Assembly (NCBI GenBank): GCA_040758155.1
Contig: JBFLWB010000149.1
Location: 1 to 32,048, forward strand
Length of the DNA stretch: 32,048 bases
Source of the DNA: Thermodesulfobacteriota bacterium
Lineage (GTDB): Bacteria > Desulfobacterota > Deferrimicrobia > Deferrimicrobiales > Deferrimicrobiaceae
Direction of reading: 5' to 3'
In this document: positions 1-7,721 of the stretch, one piece after another
Layout: each line of letters opens with the position of its first letter
How positions within the stretch are numbered: the first letter of the stretch is position 1
Program-made: the position numbers and the translations under genes
The notes under the pieces: model-generated
The model's input: only the letters and a program-made list of their open reading frames with translations
Databases searched by the model: none
What the model was told of the DNA's origin: nothing

Positions 1-17
1 GCGGTCGCGAGGACCGC
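1..17 (-). terminator. possible terminator hairpin behind the nitrite reductase gene
   Basis: Positions 1-6 (GCGGTC) and 12-17 (GACCGC) form a perfect 6-bp stem with a 5-base loop, starting 12 bases past the stop codon of the octaheme nitrite reductase. Whether a T-run follows cannot be seen because the window ends here. Confidence 0.35.
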
Positions 18-28
18 CCCCGGAAGGA

Positions 29-1738
29 TTACTTCGCCGCGGCTTTCTTCGCCATGGCGTCGCCGATGATCTTTATTCCCTTGCGCGACTCCTCGACGGA
101 GCGCGTCAACGATTCGCGGGCCAGCGCCGGGTTGTGGAAGCCGTCGGAATTCTCCGCCGTCCACCACTCCCACAGGACGTGCGCCTTCTGGTGCTGCTCC
201 TGCGCCTCTTTCATGACGTCTGCGGGCAGCCCCGCGTTCTTCCCCTCGACGATCCTGTCGATCAGCTCGGAGATCCAGAACTCCGCCTTGCGCATCTTCC
301 CCTTCGTGTAGTTGCGGATCGACTCGATCTCGTAGATCGCCTGGTGCTCGGTCAGGTTCGGGTGGCACTTCGACGTCAGGCAGGTCTGCCGCAGGTAGTT
401 CTTCGGGCTGGTCTGCCAGTGGGAGGTGTACACCTTCCCCTTGGCGTTGCGCACCTTCGGCATGTGGCAGGAGTTGCACTTGGCGCCCACCTTGTCATGC
501 ACCGATCCCCAGTACGTCTCCGCCTCGGGGTGCTGCGCCTTCCAGAGCAGCCCGCCGGTCAGCGTGTGCCGGAAGTCGCGGAAGCCCAGCGCGTTGTAGT
601 GGTCGTAGATCCCCAAGACATTCTTGAACGGGAAGTGGTTGGTCCGTTGGTCCGCCGCCTTGATCGAGTATTCCCCCGTCTTCGGGTCGAAGCCGGGGTT
701 GCAGTTGTACTCGACGTGGCATTGACCGCACTGGAGGTTCGCGTCGTACTTTTCCAGCAGGGCGATCTTCCGGTAGCCGTCGCGGAACTCCTTCACCTCG
801 ATCTTCGTGGGATTGGGGTCCTTGTGCCAGAGCGTGTCCTTCTCCGGCCGCGTGAGCGCCTGGATCAGGCCGTCCCGGACGATCCGCGGCTTCGCGGCGT
901 GGGGGTCGTGGCAGATGTAGCAGTTCATCGCGTTGTTCAAATCCTTCACGAACTCCACCACGTTGGAGGTGCGGTCCCACTTCGCCTTGGGGTCCTTGTC
1001 CCCCATATACTTCCACTTCAGGATCTGGTCCTGCGTTTTGCACTGCATGCAGGTGGGGTTCGCCGCCGCGGCGCTCTCGGGGAGGAAAGGCTTGTGCTCC
1101 GTGTTGCCAGGGTACCGGTCCTCGAGGATGTCCCAGACCTTCACGGGCCCCGGGACGGAGACGTATCCCCAGCCATTCTTCGGCTGGAACCGGCCGCCGA
1201 AGGCGCGGTCCACGACGAACTGGTCGAGGAGCATGTAGGCGTGGCTGCGGGGATTGGCATGCTCCTTGGTGAAGCCGTGACCCATCATCAGCTTGTCCCA
1301 GAACGGGTTCGGGGAGCGCTCCGTGAGCAGCGACTTCTCGGTCCGGGCCGCCTTCTTCAGGTTCAGGGTGTTCTGGCTGGCGTACTGATCCGGGTGGCAG
1401 CGCCCGCACGTCTCGAGGTCGACGCGCGTCACGGGGCGCTTCGCCTCGTCCTTCAGGTGTTCCGCCGTCCCGTCGTGGCAGTTCGCGCAGTTGATCTTCG
1501 CGTGCTTTCCGCCTTCCTTGAGCGCCTTGATCTCGTCGTGGCACTCGAAGCAGCTTTTTTCCGCCACCGGGCGCTCTACCGGTTTCGCGGCCTTCGGCAC
1601 GGCGCGCACGGTCATCGGTCCGTAGATCGCGGCCTCCGTCCCGATATCGCCTCCGGCCGCGGCCGCGGCGCCGGACACATGGAAGGCAAGGAGCGCAATC
1701 CCCATCGCGACGACCGGAAACAGCACTGACCGTTTCAT
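29..1738 (-). CDS. octaheme cytochrome c nitrite reductase (ammonia-forming, ONR/NrfA superfamily)
   Basis: Exported multiheme enzyme of 569 residues, predicted to reduce nitrite to ammonium with six electrons in the periplasm. A signal peptide covers about residues 1-28. Eight heme sites are visible: CXXCH at 63, 84, 111, 273, 337 and 421, the catalytic lysine-ligated CXXCK (CMQCK) at 230-234, and a stretched CX4CH (CLTSKCH) at 453-459. The NrfA active-site set is present: Glu343-Tyr344 just after the CGQCH heme, and Lys400, Gln402, His403 in WKAQH. Tyr344 is followed two residues later by Cys346, the spacing of the Tyr-Cys crosslink known from Thioalkalivibrio octaheme nitrite reductase. 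The C-terminal AENSDGFHNP block is typical of NrfA. ATG at 1738 was chosen because AAGGAGGG lies about 6 bases upstream and the signal peptide starts there; the reading frame extends 64 codons further without homologous features. The CX4CH eighth heme is the odd point. Confidence 0.93.
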   Translation of the reverse strand: MKRSVLFPVVAMGIALLAFHVSGAAAAAGGDIGTEAAIYGPMTVRAVPKAAKPVERPVAEKSCFECHDEIKALKEGGKHAKINCANCHDGTAEHLKDEAKRPVTRVDLETCGRCHPDQYASQNTLNLKKAARTEKSLLTERSPNPFWDKLMMGHGFTKEHANPRSHAYMLLDQFVVDRAFGGRFQPKNGWGYVSVPGPVKVWDILEDRYPGNTEHKPFLPESAAAANPTCMQCKTQDQILKWKYMGDKDPKAKWDRTSNVVEFVKDLNNAMNCYICHDPHAAKPRIVRDGLIQALTRPEKDTLWHKDPNPTKIEVKEFRDGYRKIALLEKYDANLQCGQCHVEYNCNPGFDPKTGEYSIKAADQRTNHFPFKNVLGIYDHYNALGFRDFRHTLTGGLLWKAQHPEAETYWGSVHDKVGAKCNSCHMPKVRNAKGKVYTSHWQTSPKNYLRQTCLTSKCHPNLTEHQAIYEIESIRNYTKGKMRKAEFWISELIDRIVEGKNAGLPADVMKEAQEQHQKAHVLWEWWTAENSDGFHNPALARESLTRSVEESRKGIKIIGDAMAKKAAAK

Positions 1739-1825
1739 CCGTCCCCCTCCTTCTGCCGATTTTCGCTGGCTTGGATCTCCCGGATGCGGCACGAAAACAG
1801 ATGCCTGTCCCTGCCCGACCGATTC

Positions 1826-1831
1826 ATTATA
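1826..1831 (-). promoter_or_regulatory. putative -10 box of the nitrite reductase promoter
   Basis: Read on the minus strand this is a perfect TATAAT. No good -35 hexamer lies 16-18 bases upstream (the 17-bp position reads TTCGAT), which fits an activator-dependent promoter. A start about 7 bases downstream (near 1819) would give a leader of about 80 bases and place the palindrome at 1883-1896 near -70. Confidence 0.5.
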
Positions 1832-1882
1832 CGGGCGGCGGGCCTTGCATCGAAATTCTCGTGCAACCCGGGACGGGGAACA

Positions 1883-1896
1883 TTGACTTGGATCAA
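1883..1896. promoter_or_regulatory. FNR/CRP-family binding-site palindrome upstream of the nitrite reductase
   Basis: The plus strand reads TTGAC-TTGG-ATCAA, which matches the FNR/DNR/HcpR-type pattern TTGAT-N4-ATCAA at 9 of 10 fixed positions. It lies 145-158 bases upstream of the reductase start and overlaps the stop codon of rarD. The centre is about 70 bases upstream of the inferred transcription start, close to the -71.5 position used by class I FNR/CRP activation. Regulation by an oxygen- or NO-responsive FNR-family protein is an inference. Confidence 0.6.
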
Positions 1897-2780
1897 TTTC
1901 CTCCCGCGCTGCGCACCTCGTGGAGTGCATCCACGGAGTAGACCGCGAGCCCCGCCCAGATGAGGAGGAAGGCCGCCAGCTCGCCTCTGCCGAACGGCTC
2001 GCCGAAGGCGAACACCGCCAGCAGGAAGTGCCCCGTCGGGGAGATGTACTGGAGGAAACCGAGGGTCGAAAGCCGGATCCTGCGCGCCGCGCCCCCGAAC
2101 GCCAGCAGCGGGACCGTCGTGACGATGCCCGCCAGCGGCAGGATCAGGTCGTACCGCCCGGAGCCGGAGAGGAAGGCCCCGTGCCCCGAGAAGGCGCCCC
2201 AGGCGATCAGGCCGAAAGCCGCCGGCGCCAGAAGCCCGGTCTCGAAGGTCAGCCCGGAGAGCGAGTCGACCGGGGCCAGCTTCCGCAGGAGCGCGTAGAA
2301 GGCGAAGGTCACCGCCAGCGCCATGGAGATCCAGGGCGCCTTCCCGTGCAGGGCCACCAGCAGGGCGACGCCGGCGGCCGCAAGATAAAGGCTGATCCGC
2401 TGCGCCCCCCGGAGGCGCTCCCCGAGGAACAGGCGCCCCAGCAGGATGTTCACCAGGGGATTCATGAAGTAGCCGAGGCTCGATTCGAGCACCCGGTCCG
2501 TCGTCACGGCGATCACGAAAAGGAGCCAGTTGACGGCGATCAGGAGCGTGGAGCCGAACAGCATCTTCGCCGCGGCGCGGTCCCGGAGCGCCGCGCGGAG
2601 CTCCCCGCCCCGCCGGGCCGCGGCCACCCCGATCGCAAGCGCGAGGAAGGACCAGAAGATCCGGTGGGCCAGGATCTCCAGCGGCGGCACCGCGGCCACC
2701 GCCTTGAAATACAGCGGGAACACCCCCCAGAGGCCGTAGGCCAGGATCCCGTACATCACTCCCTTGGTGCGTTCCTCCAA
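1893..2780 (-). CDS. rarD: RarD protein, EamA/DMT-superfamily transporter
   Basis: Inner-membrane protein of 295 residues in the drug/metabolite transporter superfamily. Family members have about ten transmembrane helices in two EamA repeats; RarD itself was named for chloramphenicol sensitivity and its natural substrate is unsettled. The N-terminal block KGVMYGILAYGLWGVFPLYF and the following EILAHRIFWSF are characteristic of RarD, as are FMNPLVNILLGRLFLGERL in the middle and LQYISPTGHFLLAVF near the end. The start is taken as TTG at 2780, five or six bases after GGAGGGG; it yields the usual short EERTKG lead-in. An in-frame ATG at 2756 would cut into the first helix region and lacks a well-spaced ribosome site. 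The gene is divergent from ftsH with a 110-bp shared control region, and its stop overlaps the FNR-like box of the next gene. Confidence 0.88.
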   Translation of the reverse strand: MEERTKGVMYGILAYGLWGVFPLYFKAVAAVPPLEILAHRIFWSFLALAIGVAAARRGGELRAALRDRAAAKMLFGSTLLIAVNWLLFVIAVTTDRVLESSLGYFMNPLVNILLGRLFLGERLRGAQRISLYLAAAGVALLVALHGKAPWISMALAVTFAFYALLRKLAPVDSLSGLTFETGLLAPAAFGLIAWGAFSGHGAFLSGSGRYDLILPLAGIVTTVPLLAFGGAARRIRLSTLGFLQYISPTGHFLLAVFAFGEPFGRGELAAFLLIWAGLAVYSVDALHEVRSAGGN

Positions 2781-2828
2781 AGATCCCCTCCGCCACTCCC
2801 GGCAGGTTGCGCCGGGTCCGCCGCAAGG

Positions 2829-2843
2829 TGCATCATAGATGCA
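2829..2843. promoter_or_regulatory. inverted repeat in the rarD-ftsH divergent control region
   Basis: TGCATC-ATA-GATGCA is a perfect 6-bp inverted repeat with a 3-base centre, and its right arm continues into a self-complementary GATGCATC. It sits midway between the divergent starts of rarD (2780) and ftsH (2891). On the minus strand its core contains TATGAT, a near-consensus -10 box for rarD with only a weak GCGACT at -35. An operator for a dimeric repressor is plausible but unproven. Confidence 0.4.
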
Positions 2844-2890
2844 TCGATGGAAAAAGTCGCCGCGGATCCGCAATTCCCCAGGAGGGGGGC

Positions 2891-4702
2891 ATGGACAAGA
2901 CCCGGTTCACCTTCTTGTACGTTTTCCTTGCATTGCTGGGCGTTCTCCTGCTCCAGAGCACCATCGTCAAGTTCCAGGAAGTGGCGCCGCTTCCCTACAG
3001 CGAGTTCCAGAAGCTGCTGAAGGAGGGGAAGGTCAAGGAGGTCGTCGTCACCTCCAACCAGATCCGGGGGGAGCTGAAAAGCCCGCTGGACGGGAAGACG
3101 CGGTTCTCGACGACCCGGGTCGAGCCGGAGATCGTGGACGAGCTGTCGAAGTACGACGTCAAGTACTCCGGGTACGTGGAGAGCAACTTCCTCCCGCTGC
3201 TCCTGTCCTGGGTCGTCCCGATCGTCCTCTTCGCGGGAGTGTGGGTCTACCTGACCCGGAAGATGGCGGGGCGGGTGGGATCGGACGGCCTCATGTCCAT
3301 CGGGAAGAGCAAGGCGAAGGTCTTCGTGGAATCGGATACGAAGGTGACCTTCGCCGACGTCGCGGGCGTGGACGAGGCCAAGGGCGAGCTGCAGGAGACC
3401 GTCAACTTCCTCAAGGACCCGCGGCAGTACGGGCGCCTCGGGGCCCGGATGCCGAAGGGGATCCTCCTCGTCGGCCCCCCGGGCACGGGGAAGACGCTTC
3501 TGGCGCGCGCGGTGGCGGGGGAGGCGGGGGTCCCGTTCTTCTCGATCAGCGGCTCCGAGTTCGTCGAGATGTTCGTCGGCGTGGGGGCGGCGCGCGTCCG
3601 CGACCTGTTCGAGCAGGCGCGGAAGAAGGCGCCCTGCATCATCTTCGTCGACGAGCTCGACGCCCTCGGGAAGGCCCGGGGCGCGGGGCCGATGTCGGGG
3701 GGGCACGACGAGAAGGAGCAGACGCTGAACCAGCTCCTGGTGGAGCTCGACGGCTTCGACCCGATGTCGGGGATCGTCCTCCTCGCGGCGACGAACCGGC
3801 CGGAGATCCTCGACCCGGCGCTGCTGCGCGCGGGGCGGTTCGACCGGCAGGTGCTGATCGACCGTCCGGACCGGCTGGGGCGCGTGGACATCCTGCGCGT
3901 CCACCTGAAGAAGGCGACCGTGGACGAGACCGTGGACCCGGAGGCGATCGCGGGGCTCACGCCGGGATTCACCGGGGCGGACCTGGCCAACCTGGTGAAC
4001 GAGGCGGCGCTGGCGGCGACCCGGCGGGGCGCGGAGAAGGTGGGGATGGCCGACTTCACGGTGGCGCTGGAGCGGATCATCGCCGGACTCGAGAAGCGCA
4101 ACCGGGTCCTCAACCCGCGCGAGCGGGAGATCGTGGCGTACCACGAGATGGGGCACGCCCTGGCGGCGGCCGGCATCCCGGGCTCCGACAAGGTCCACAA
4201 GGTGTCGATCATCCCCCGCGGCATCGGCGCGCTGGGCTACACGATCCAGCGCCCGACGGAGGACCGGTACCTGATGACGAAGGAGGAGCTCGAGAACAAG
4301 ATGGCCGTCCTGCTCGGCGGGCGGGCGGCGGAGCACCTGGTCTACGGCCACCTGTCGACCGGCGCCGCCGACGACCTGGCCCGGACGACCGACACCGCCC
4401 GGCACATGGTGACCCGCTACGCGATGGTGCCCAAGCTGGGGAACGTCGCCTTCGAGACGGAGCCGACCGGGTTCCTCGGCGGCCACCCGGGCGGCTTCCT
4501 GGAGCGGACCTACAGCGAGGAGACCGCGCGGGAGATCGACTGCGCCATCCGGGAGATCGTCGAGGGGGCGTTCCGGAAGTCGCGCGGGCTCCTCGAGCGG
4601 AACCGGGACGTGCTGGAGGAAGGCGCGCGGGAGCTGCTCGAGAAGGAGACGCTCGACGAGGCGGCGCTGGAGGGGCTGTTCCGGAAAGTCCGGCCGGACT
4701 GA
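2891..4702 (+). CDS. ftsH: ATP-dependent zinc metalloprotease FtsH (variant paralogue)
   Basis: Membrane-anchored AAA+ protease of 603 residues that extracts and degrades membrane and regulatory proteins. An N-terminal helix (about 8-25), a small periplasmic domain and a second helix (about 101-121) precede the AAA+ module, which has Walker A GPPGTGKT at 195-202, Walker [10 protein letters not shown] at 250-258 and the second region of homology ending in RAGRFDRQ. The peptidase site is HEMGH (His418, Glu419, His422) with Asp494/495 in the GAADDL loop as third zinc ligand. The common FtsH forms read FIDEIDA and HEAGH, so this resembles the second proteobacterial paralogue type with VDELDA and [14 protein letters not shown]. 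The start is ATG at 2891, directly behind AGGAGGGGGC. The gene ends one base before the convergent TerC gene. It stands alone and is not next to tilS or folP as many main ftsH genes are. Confidence 0.93.
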   Translation: MDKTRFTFLYVFLALLGVLLLQSTIVKFQEVAPLPYSEFQKLLKEGKVKEVVVTSNQIRGELKSPLDGKTRFSTTRVEPEIVDELSKYDVKYSGYVESNFLPLLLSWVVPIVLFAGVWVYLTRKMAGRVGSDGLMSIGKSKAKVFVESDTKVTFADVAGVDEAKGELQETVNFLKDPRQYGRLGARMPKGILLVGPPGTGKTLLARAVAGEAGVPFFSISGSEFVEMFVGVGAARVRDLFEQARKKAPCIIFVDELDALGKARGAGPMSGGHDEKEQTLNQLLVELDGFDPMSGIVLLAATNRPEILDPALLRAGRFDRQVLIDRPDRLGRVDILRVHLKKATVDETVDPEAIAGLTPGFTGADLANLVNEAALAATRRGAEKVGMADFTVALERIIAGLEKRNRVLNPREREIVAYHEMGHALAAAGIPGSDKVHKVSIIPRGIGALGYTIQRPTEDRYLMTKEELENKMAVLLGGRAAEHLVYGHLSTGAADDLARTTDTARHMVTRYAMVPKLGNVAFETEPTGFLGGHPGGFLERTYSEETAREIDCAIREIVEGAFRKSRGLLERNRDVLEEGARELLEKETLDEAALEGLFRKVRPD

Positions 4703-4703
4703 T

Positions 4704-5723
4704 TCACTTCCCCGGGTCGCGGCGCGCCCGCGCCAGGGAGGCGGCGATCCCCGCCCCGAGGACCAGGAAGATGACGATCATCAGGTAAAGGCCGACGTTC
4801 TTCCCGAAGGCCGCCTTCAGCCAATGGGCGGCCAGCATCTTCCCGCCCACCAGCAGGAGCACGACCGCGAGCGACGCCTTCAGGTAGCGGAACTTTCCCA
4901 TCATCCCCGCCAGCGCGAAGTACAGCGCCCGCATCCCGAGGATGGCGAAGACGTTGCTGGTGAACACCAGGAACGGGTCGGCGGTGATCGCGAAGATCGC
5001 CGGGATGGAGTCGACGGCGAACACGAGGTCGGTGGTTTCCACCAGCAGCAGCGCCAGCGCGAGCGGCGTCAGCATCCAGCCGGCCGCCTTTCCCGTTTCC
5101 GCCGGCGCCGCGTCCGCATCGCGGACGATGAAATGCTCCCCGTGGTAGCGTGAGGTGATGGGCAGGAAACGGCGCGCCAGCCGGATCGCCACGAGCTTCT
5201 CGAGGTCGGTCTCCCCCTCCTTCAGGAACAGCATCCGCAGCGCCGTCAGGATCAGGAGCGCGCCGAACGCGTAGAGGATCCAGTCGAACTCCGCGATCAG
5301 CCGCACTCCCATCGCGATCATCGCGCCGCGCATCACGAGGGCGCCGAGGATCCCCAGGAAAAGGACGCGGTGCTGATACTCCGCCGGGACGGCGAAGAAG
5401 GAGAAGATCATGGCGATCACGAATACGTTGTCGACGCTCAGCGACCGCTCGATCACGTAGCCGGTGAGGTATTTCAGGACGGCCTCGCGGCCGTCGTTCG
5501 CCGCGCCGTCGATCGCGTCCACCGCCGTCCCGAGCCCCAGCCATCGCTGCTCGTACCCGAAGTAGACGAAGAGAGCGAAGGCAAGCCCCACGACGGTCCA
5601 GATGACGGACCATGCGAGCGCTTCCTTCATCGTGACGGCCCTGGATTCCCGGTGGAGCACACCGAGGTCGATGGCGAGGAGCAGCAGGATGAAGCCGATG
5701 AAGCCGGTCCAGATCCAGATCAC
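4704..5723 (-). CDS. TerC/Alx family integral membrane protein
   Basis: Polytopic inner-membrane protein of 339 residues, the normal size of the Alx/TerC group. Members have been linked to manganese export, alkaline-pH response and tellurite resistance. The two conserved acidic membrane motifs are present: SLSVDNVFVIAMIF near residues 94-107 and FAVDSIPAIFAIT in the second half, followed by FTSNVFAILGMRALYF. Their aspartates are the presumed metal-binding residues. The start is GTG at 5723, the first start in this frame; the G-rich stretch 8-12 bases upstream is a modest ribosome site. Only 87 bases separate it from the divergent amidotransferase gene, too short for the yybP-ykoY manganese riboswitch that often precedes alx-type genes, and no such structure is visible. 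Function in metal homeostasis is inferred from the family. Confidence 0.88.
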   Translation of the reverse strand: MIWIWTGFIGFILLLLAIDLGVLHRESRAVTMKEALAWSVIWTVVGLAFALFVYFGYEQRWLGLGTAVDAIDGAANDGREAVLKYLTGYVIERSLSVDNVFVIAMIFSFFAVPAEYQHRVLFLGILGALVMRGAMIAMGVRLIAEFDWILYAFGALLILTALRMLFLKEGETDLEKLVAIRLARRFLPITSRYHGEHFIVRDADAAPAETGKAAGWMLTPLALALLLVETTDLVFAVDSIPAIFAITADPFLVFTSNVFAILGMRALYFALAGMMGKFRYLKASLAVVLLLVGGKMLAAHWLKAAFGKNVGLYLMIVIFLVLGAGIAASLARARRDPGK

Positions 5724-5810
5724 CCGATCGCCCCCATTCGCCGATTTTGATGCCTGCTCCCGTTCCCGGGTTTCCTTGGGTAAGCGTATCCTGATCCTTG
5801 GAGGAGAACG

Positions 5811-6524
5811 ATGCGCGGCAGGATCCTGATCGTGAAGGCGGGTGGCACCTTCCCCGGCCTGGCGGCCGACCGGGGCGATTTCGAGGACTGGGTGGCCGAA
5901 GGGCTGGGCGTCGACCCGGACCGGCTCCTCGTGCGCTGCCCGCCGCTCGGCGAGGCGCTGCCCGAGCCGTCATCGCTTTCGGGCGCCGTCGTGACCGGAT
6001 CCCATGCCATGGTGACGGACCGGGAACGGTGGAGCGAGGCGACGTCCGGCTGGCTCCGCGACGCGCTTTCCGCCGGGAAGCCGCTCCTGGGCATCTGCTA
6101 CGGCCACCAGCTTCTCGCCGAGGCGGCCGGAGGGCGCGCGGGGTACAACCCCCGGGGGCGCGAGTTCGGGACCGCGGAGATCCGCCTGCTGAGCGGCGCG
6201 AAGGAAGACCCGCTGTTCCGGGGGCTCCCTGGAACGATCCCCGTGCATGTCTGCCACGCCCAGTCGGTCATCGTCCTGCCGCACGGCGCCGTCCCGCTCG
6301 CGGAGAGCGGGCGCGATCCGCGCCAGGCGTTCCGGATGGGGGAGCGCGCCTGGGGAGTGCAGTTCCACCCGGAGTTCTCCGCCGACGCGGCCCGCGCCTA
6401 TGTCCGCGCGTGCGCCGGGGAGCTGCGGGCCGAGGGGCAGGACCCGGAGGCGCTGGAGGCCGCGATCCGCGACACCCCCGAATCGCGGGAGCTGCTCCGG
6501 CGGTTCGGCGCGCTGGCATCCTGA
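5811..6524 (+). CDS. class I glutamine amidotransferase-like protein
   Basis: Cytosolic protein of 237 residues with a single class I glutamine amidotransferase domain, similar to the GuaA-type stand-alone GATase family (YfeJ-like). The nucleophile elbow is LGICYGHQ with Cys96; the other triad members are His186 and Glu188 in GVQFHPEFS. The oxyanion-region motif VVTGSHAMV lies at 60-68. The acceptor substrate cannot be told from sequence; relatives include gamma-glutamyl hydrolases and amidotransferases acting on small metabolites. The start is ATG at 5811 with GGAGG eight bases upstream. The gene converges on the aminotransferase, with stops five bases apart, and is divergent from the TerC gene. 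No acceptor-domain partner is next to it. Confidence 0.87.
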   Translation: MRGRILIVKAGGTFPGLAADRGDFEDWVAEGLGVDPDRLLVRCPPLGEALPEPSSLSGAVVTGSHAMVTDRERWSEATSGWLRDALSAGKPLLGICYGHQLLAEAAGGRAGYNPRGREFGTAEIRLLSGAKEDPLFRGLPGTIPVHVCHAQSVIVLPHGAVPLAESGRDPRQAFRMGERAWGVQFHPEFSADAARAYVRACAGELRAEGQDPEALEAAIRDTPESRELLRRFGALAS

Positions 6525-6529
6525 CGGCT

Positions 6530-7699
6530 TTACCCCGGCCCCGCGAGGAATTCCAGCGCCGCCGCGACGCCTCCCCGCGAGTGCGGGACGCCCGCGAGGG
6601 AGAGCCCCATCTCCACGCCGCAGAGCGTCCCGGCCAGCATCAGGTCGTTGAAGTGGCCCAGGTGCCCGATCCGGAACGCCTTGCCCTTCAGCTTTCCCAG
6701 TCCCGCCCCGAGCGACATGTCGAACCGTTCCAGGATGACTTTCCGCAGCGCGTCCGCGTCGTGGCCCGACGGAAGCAGGAGGGTCGTCAGGACGGGGCTG
6801 TATTCGGCGGGATCGATGCACAGGATCTCGAGCCCCCATGCGCGCGCCGCCCGGCGCGTAGCCTCGGCGTGGCGGCGGTGGCGGGCGTATACGTTTTCCA
6901 GCCCCTCCTCGAAGAGCATCGCGAGCGCCTCGCGCAGGCCGAACAGCAGGTTCGTCGCGGGAGTGTAGGGGTAGAAGCCCATCTTGTTGTCGCGGACCAT
7001 CGGCTCCCAGTCCCAGTAGGACCTGGGCATCCGCGCCGACTTCGACGCTTCCAACGCCTTCGCGCTCACGGCGTTCAGGCCGAGCCCCGGCGGCAGCATC
7101 AGCCCCTTCTGGGAGCAGCCGACCGTCACGTCGACCTTCCAGTCGTCGTGCCGGTAGTCGATGGAGGCGAGGGAGGAGATCGCGTCGACGAGGAACAGGG
7201 CCGGGTGCCCGACCCGGTCGATGGCATCGCGGATTTCGGAGAGGCGGCTGACCGCTCCCGTGGAAGTCTCGTTGTGGACGACCATGACCGCCTTGATCCT
7301 GCGCTCCCGGTCGCCGGAAAGCTTCTCCGCGACCGCGGCGGGGTCCGCCCCGCGGCGCCAGTCTCCGGATACGAAATCGACGTCCAGCCCGATCCGCTGC
7401 GCCACGTCCCGCCAGTGGACGGCGAAATGCCCGGTCTCGAACATGAGCACCCGGTCCCCCGGCGAGAGCGTGTTGACCAGCGCGGCTTCCCCGGCCCCGG
7501 TCCCGGAGGAGGGATACACGACCACCTTCCCGCCGGTCCGGAAAACCTTCTTCAGCCCGTCGAGGACTTCAATGGCCAGACGCGAAAACTCCGGCCCCCG
7601 GTGATCGATGGTGGACCGGCCGATCGCCCTCGCGACGCGCTCGGGGACGTTGGTCGGCCCCGGGATCTGAAGAAAGTGACGTCCGCTGCCGCAGCCCAA
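6530..7699 (-). CDS. serine-glyoxylate (alanine-glyoxylate) aminotransferase, class V
   Basis: PLP-dependent class V aminotransferase of 389 residues, the full length for serine-glyoxylate or alanine-glyoxylate aminotransferases. It would transfer the amino group of serine or alanine to glyoxylate in the cytosol, as in the serine cycle or photorespiration-like glycolate metabolism. The N-terminal block LQIPGPTNVPERV, the HNETSTG motif at 142-148, the Asp172 region FLVDAISSL and the Schiff-base lysine Lys198 in GCSQKGLMLPPGL are all characteristic. The last block is nearest to serine-glyoxylate enzymes; exact donor specificity remains open. The start is TTG at 7699, four or five bases after an excellent GGAGGTG. 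Only 22 bases separate it from the upstream TPR lipoprotein gene, so it may be the last gene of the long minus-strand run. Confidence 0.9.
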   Translation of the reverse strand: MGCGSGRHFLQIPGPTNVPERVARAIGRSTIDHRGPEFSRLAIEVLDGLKKVFRTGGKVVVYPSSGTGAGEAALVNTLSPGDRVLMFETGHFAVHWRDVAQRIGLDVDFVSGDWRRGADPAAVAEKLSGDRERRIKAVMVVHNETSTGAVSRLSEIRDAIDRVGHPALFLVDAISSLASIDYRHDDWKVDVTVGCSQKGLMLPPGLGLNAVSAKALEASKSARMPRSYWDWEPMVRDNKMGFYPYTPATNLLFGLREALAMLFEEGLENVYARHRRHAEATRRAARAWGLEILCIDPAEYSPVLTTLLLPSGHDADALRKVILERFDMSLGAGLGKLKGKAFRIGHLGHFNDLMLAGTLCGVEMGLSLAGVPHSRGGVAAALEFLAGPG

Positions 7700-7721
7700 G
7701 CGACACCTCCGGATGGATTCG

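Noticed and set aside
134-1729. Long plus-strand open frame opposite the nitrite reductase gene
   Set aside because: Its translation is a low-complexity Arg/Val/Leu-rich shadow of the cytochrome gene with no domain or ribosome site; the minus strand has eight heme motifs.
5724-5810. Manganese (yybP-ykoY) riboswitch before the TerC/Alx gene
   Set aside because: The divergent spacer is only 87 bases and shows no matching paired structure or conserved loop.
5720-6094. Minus-strand frame of 124 codons ending at the TerC start
   Set aside because: It lies antisense over the start of the amidotransferase gene, has compositionally random translation, and only chance overlap with the GTG of the TerC gene.
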